This document shows positions 6,710 to 7,970 of a DNA stretch of 7,970 bases, in pieces (within the stretch, counting starts at the first letter, position 1; the number at the start of each line of letters is the position of its first letter). Both the position numbers and the translations under genes were made by a program. The notes beneath the pieces were generated by a model, which did no database searches, was not told the origin of the DNA, and saw nothing but the letters and a program-made list of their open reading frames with translations. The DNA lies in contig QIDN01000289.1 in assembly GCA_003229345.1 (NCBI GenBank), positions 1-7,970 of the forward strand, read 5' to 3'. The stretch comes from Nitrospirota bacterium. GTDB lineage: Bacteria > Nitrospinota > Nitrospinia > Nitrospinales > Nitrospinaceae.

Positions 6710-6743
6710 TGGGGTCCTCGATAAATTAATAAACGGGAAAGCT

Positions 6744-6773
6744 AAGTTAGCATCCCGTCTTTTATACTGTCAA
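6744..6773 (-). promoter_or_regulatory. Promoter TTGACA-N18-TAACTT with extended -10 (minus strand)
   Basis: On the minus strand, TTGACA (6773-6768) is a perfect -35. TAACTT (6749-6744) follows after 18 bp and is preceded by TGC, an extended -10 element. It points at the 35-aa miniprotein gene, whose ribosome site lies roughly 30 bp downstream. Its -35 region is part of a 13-bp sequence repeated in inverted orientation at 6558-6570. Confidence 0.5.
6763..6768 (+). promoter_or_regulatory. -10-like TATACT upstream of the 34-aa gene
   Basis: TATACT sits about 55 bp before the ATG at 6821 and would give a leader of around 45 nt. No good -35 is found 16-18 bp upstream, so it is a weak call. It abuts the -35 box of the minus-strand promoter, so the two promoters could not be used at once. 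Confidence 0.25.
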
Positions 6774-6820
6774 GGGTAAAACATTTTACTCACTCAAACA
6801 ATTAGAAAAGGAAAACCCGA

Positions 6821-6925
6821 ATGGATTTACAAAAATTTAAAGAAAAGTCCGGACCTTGGATTTATCTTGCGACAGTTATCTTATGTCTTTGGTTCTTCTA
6901 CTGGTTCGCATCCGTTTGGCGCTAA
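6821..6925 (+). CDS. Single-helix membrane miniprotein, 34 aa
   Basis: ATG at 6821 with AAGGAA (6808-6813) 7 nt upstream; stop TAA at 6923-6925. The product begins MDLQKFKEKSGPW, a charged amphipathic N-terminus, followed by one aromatic-rich helix (about 13-32, IYLATVILCLWFFYWFASVW) and a terminal Arg. This layout resembles tiny subunits of respiratory complexes (CcoQ-like or similar), but there is no diagnostic motif, so no family is claimed. It is followed 48 bp later by a 54-codon gene of similar nature on the same strand; together they end at a strong terminator. Too short for automatic gene calling in many pipelines, hence likely to be missed. Confidence 0.7.
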   Translation: MDLQKFKEKSGPWIYLATVILCLWFFYWFASVWR

Positions 6926-6973
6926 GGGGTCCACTCCAAAATTTTCAACCTAGAGAGGGGAGATAGAAATTTC

Positions 6974-7138
6974 ATGTCTGAAATTCAAGATGAAACTAGA
7001 CCATTTGTAACCGCAAAATCCGTTACCCATTTCATCATCGCGCTGATTGTCATGTTCGGTTATTATTTTCTAGTCGACTGGGCTCTCATGAAGGTTCAGG
7101 GGTTGAACTTCTTCTACCTGTGGACCAGCGGCGGTTAA
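6974..7138 (+). CDS. Single-helix membrane protein, 54 aa
   Basis: ATG at 6974, stop TAA at 7136-7138. A purine-rich ribosome site AGAGAGGGGAGA (6952-6963) precedes it at a somewhat long spacing of about 11 nt. The N-terminus MSEIQDETRPFVTAKS is soluble and acidic. Residues about 18-40 form one helix (THFIIALIVMFGYYFLVDWAL), and the tail KVQGLNFFYLWTSGG is aromatic. I recognise no family; the shape fits a small subunit or assembly partner of a membrane complex. It is the last gene before the terminator at 7170-7205 and probably shares a transcript with the 34-aa gene. Confidence 0.72.
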   Translation: MSEIQDETRPFVTAKSVTHFIIALIVMFGYYFLVDWALMKVQGLNFFYLWTSGG

Positions 7139-7169
7139 TAATCGGGTTTGATATTTTCTTACCGTATTC

Positions 7170-7205
7170 AAAAAGGTGGCAGGTCTATGGCTTGCCATCT
7201 TTTTT
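7170..7205 (+). terminator. Strong rho-independent terminator
   Basis: AAAAAGGTGGCA (7170-7181) pairs with TGCCATCTTTTT (7193-7204) to give a 12-bp stem with one G-U pair and an 11-nt loop. A run of six T follows the stem's C (7200-7205). It ends the miniprotein transcript 32 bp after the stop codon. The A-tract in the 5' arm also makes it partly bidirectional in appearance. Confidence 0.9.
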
Positions 7206-7226
7206 AATGCCTTTTAGTAGAGCCTC

Positions 7227-7892
7227 GTGTCCTCAACGACCACACCTTCTGATGCCCGTTCCCGCGCTTTCAAAGGGGAACCCGGTTGCCGCGTCTACTT
7301 GTTCCGCCACGGCGAAACCGCCAACGCACACCAAATCTGCATGAACGGCCACTTCGATGTCGCCCTGTCCGAAAACGGCGTAGAGCAGGCCAGCCAACTA
7401 GCAGAAGCGCTGAAAGACCAACCCATCCGCGCCGTCTACTCCAGCGATCTCCAACGGACTTATCAGGGAGCCTGCCTGATTGCCGAGCATCACAAATTGG
7501 AACCCGTGGCCTTTCCCGAACTGCGCGAATTATCTTTCGGCGAATGGGAGGGCAAAAGCCTGGCCGAACTCAGTGAGAAATTTCCCGGCGAGATGGACAA
7601 ACGCCTCAAGCAAACCGAGTTGTTCCGCGCCGATGGCGGCGAAACTTTCCAGGAACTGCACGATCGGGTCATCCCGAAATTTCTGGAGATCACCACCAGC
7701 CACCCCAACGATACCATCGCTTTCGTGTGCCACGGCGGGGTCAACCGGGCCATCTTGGCCCACTTGCTCGGGTTTCCCATCGCCAATCTGTTCCGCATCA
7801 GCCAGCACTTCGCCGCCGTCAACATCATCCAGTTTTATGAAGACCAGGTGATGATAGAATTGCTGAACGGCACCTGGCAACACATCACCTGA
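7227..7892 (+). CDS. Histidine phosphatase family protein (phosphoglycerate mutase-like)
   Basis: 221 aa from GTG 7227. The catalytic motif is LFRHGET (25-31), with phospho-acceptor His28. Supporting residues are Arg77 in SSDLQRTYQGA, the acidic Glu101 in ELRELSFGEWEG (98-109), and the second His169 in FVCHGG. Length and motifs match the small CobC/GpmB/PhoE-type branch, which removes phosphate from small metabolites such as alpha-ribazole phosphate or phosphosugars. No cobalamin gene is adjacent, so the substrate is undecided and no symbol is given. The start is uncertain: no ribosome site stands out before GTG, and the first 20 residues (Ser/Thr-rich) precede the conserved domain, but no better in-frame start exists before the RHGE motif. 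It begins 22 bp after the T-run of the terminator, so its own promoter must be very close or the leader very short. An ABC-type gene follows after 22 bp. Confidence 0.88.
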   Translation: MSSTTTPSDARSRAFKGEPGCRVYLFRHGETANAHQICMNGHFDVALSENGVEQASQLAEALKDQPIRAVYSSDLQRTYQGACLIAEHHKLEPVAFPELRELSFGEWEGKSLAELSEKFPGEMDKRLKQTELFRADGGETFQELHDRVIPKFLEITTSHPNDTIAFVCHGGVNRAILAHLLGFPIANLFRISQHFAAVNIIQFYEDQVMIELLNGTWQHIT

Positions 7893-7914
7893 TCCATCGT
7901 CACAGGACAAAGCC

Positions 7915-7970
7915 ATGAGCGCTTTTCTGGTTCAAATCAAAAACGCCACCGTCTATTTGAAAGACACACC
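7915..7970 (+). CDS. Probable ABC transporter ATP-binding protein, first 18 codons (runs off right edge)
   Basis: ATG at 7915 with AGGA (7904-7907) 7 nt upstream. The visible start reads MSAFLVQIKNATVYLKDT and is then cut by the window end. This fits the first strand and turn of an ABC ATPase ('I-x-x-x-N-x-T-V-Y ... D-T' before the Walker A region), including ModF/molybdate-type and related ATPases, but the Walker A motif is outside the window. The 22-bp gap to the phosphatase gene suggests cotranscription. The call rests on the N-terminal pattern alone. Confidence 0.5.
   Translation, partial: MSAFLVQIKNATVYLKDT

Noticed and set aside
7192..7218. TTGCCA with a TTTAGT or TTAGTA box as promoter of the histidine phosphatase
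   Set aside because: Spacing is 15-16 bp, the boxes are poor, the -35 lies inside the terminator stem, and it would leave almost no leader.
7530..7916. Minus-strand 128-codon frame opposite the histidine phosphatase
   Set aside because: It is the complement of a well-supported gene with catalytic motifs, so it is a shadow.
1..7970. CRISPR arrays, tRNA or rRNA genes, transposases, phage genes, attachment sites
   Set aside because: No regularly spaced repeats, cloverleaf-like sequences, recombinase motifs or target-site duplications were seen on reading both strands.

Overview
The window looks like chromosomal DNA of a free-living, respiring Gram-negative-type bacterium. A marine Nitrospinota (Nitrospina-like) or deltaproteobacterial-type lineage fits best. 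That is an impression from gene content and style: an ETF:quinone-oxidoreductase-like Fe-S membrane protein, a DUF420 membrane protein, a HmuY-like protein, TTGAC-type promoters and moderate GC. No marker gene settles the taxonomy. I see no rRNA, tRNA, CRISPR array, transposase or phage gene.

Left part (1-2807, minus strand). A large membrane redox protein (2807-840) has a five-helix NarI-like cytochrome b-type domain, two 4Fe-4S motifs and a pair of CCG domains. It resembles ETF:menaquinone oxidoreductases. A short G/C-rich palindromic repeat is embedded in frame in the linker between its two ferredoxin motifs. Downstream on the same strand is the N-terminal part of a multi-TM TMTC-like/TPR glycosyltransferase-type protein that runs off the left edge.

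Middle part (2868-4767, plus strand). A divergent intergenic region carries a sigma70-like promoter. It precedes a secreted CsgG/LpoB-like protein and a membrane-anchored HmuY-like protein 21 bp downstream. The two look like a cell-envelope pair.

The next block (4978-6500, plus strand) holds three tightly spaced genes: an unrecognised charged cytoplasmic protein, a 59-residue two-helix membrane protein, and a six-helix DUF420 (CtaM/YozB-like) protein. DUF420 proteins are linked to cytochrome oxidase assembly.

The block 6602-7138 contains three very small single-helix membrane proteins (35 aa on minus; 34 and 54 aa on plus). It also has opposing promoter-like elements sharing a 13-bp inverted repeat, and it closes with a strong rho-independent terminator at 7170-7205. 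With the DUF420 gene this suggests a membrane-complex accessory or small-subunit neighbourhood, possibly of a terminal oxidase, but no catalytic subunit is in the window.

The right end (7227-7970) has a complete histidine phosphatase and, 22 bp later, the first 18 codons of a gene whose N-terminus looks like an ABC ATPase.
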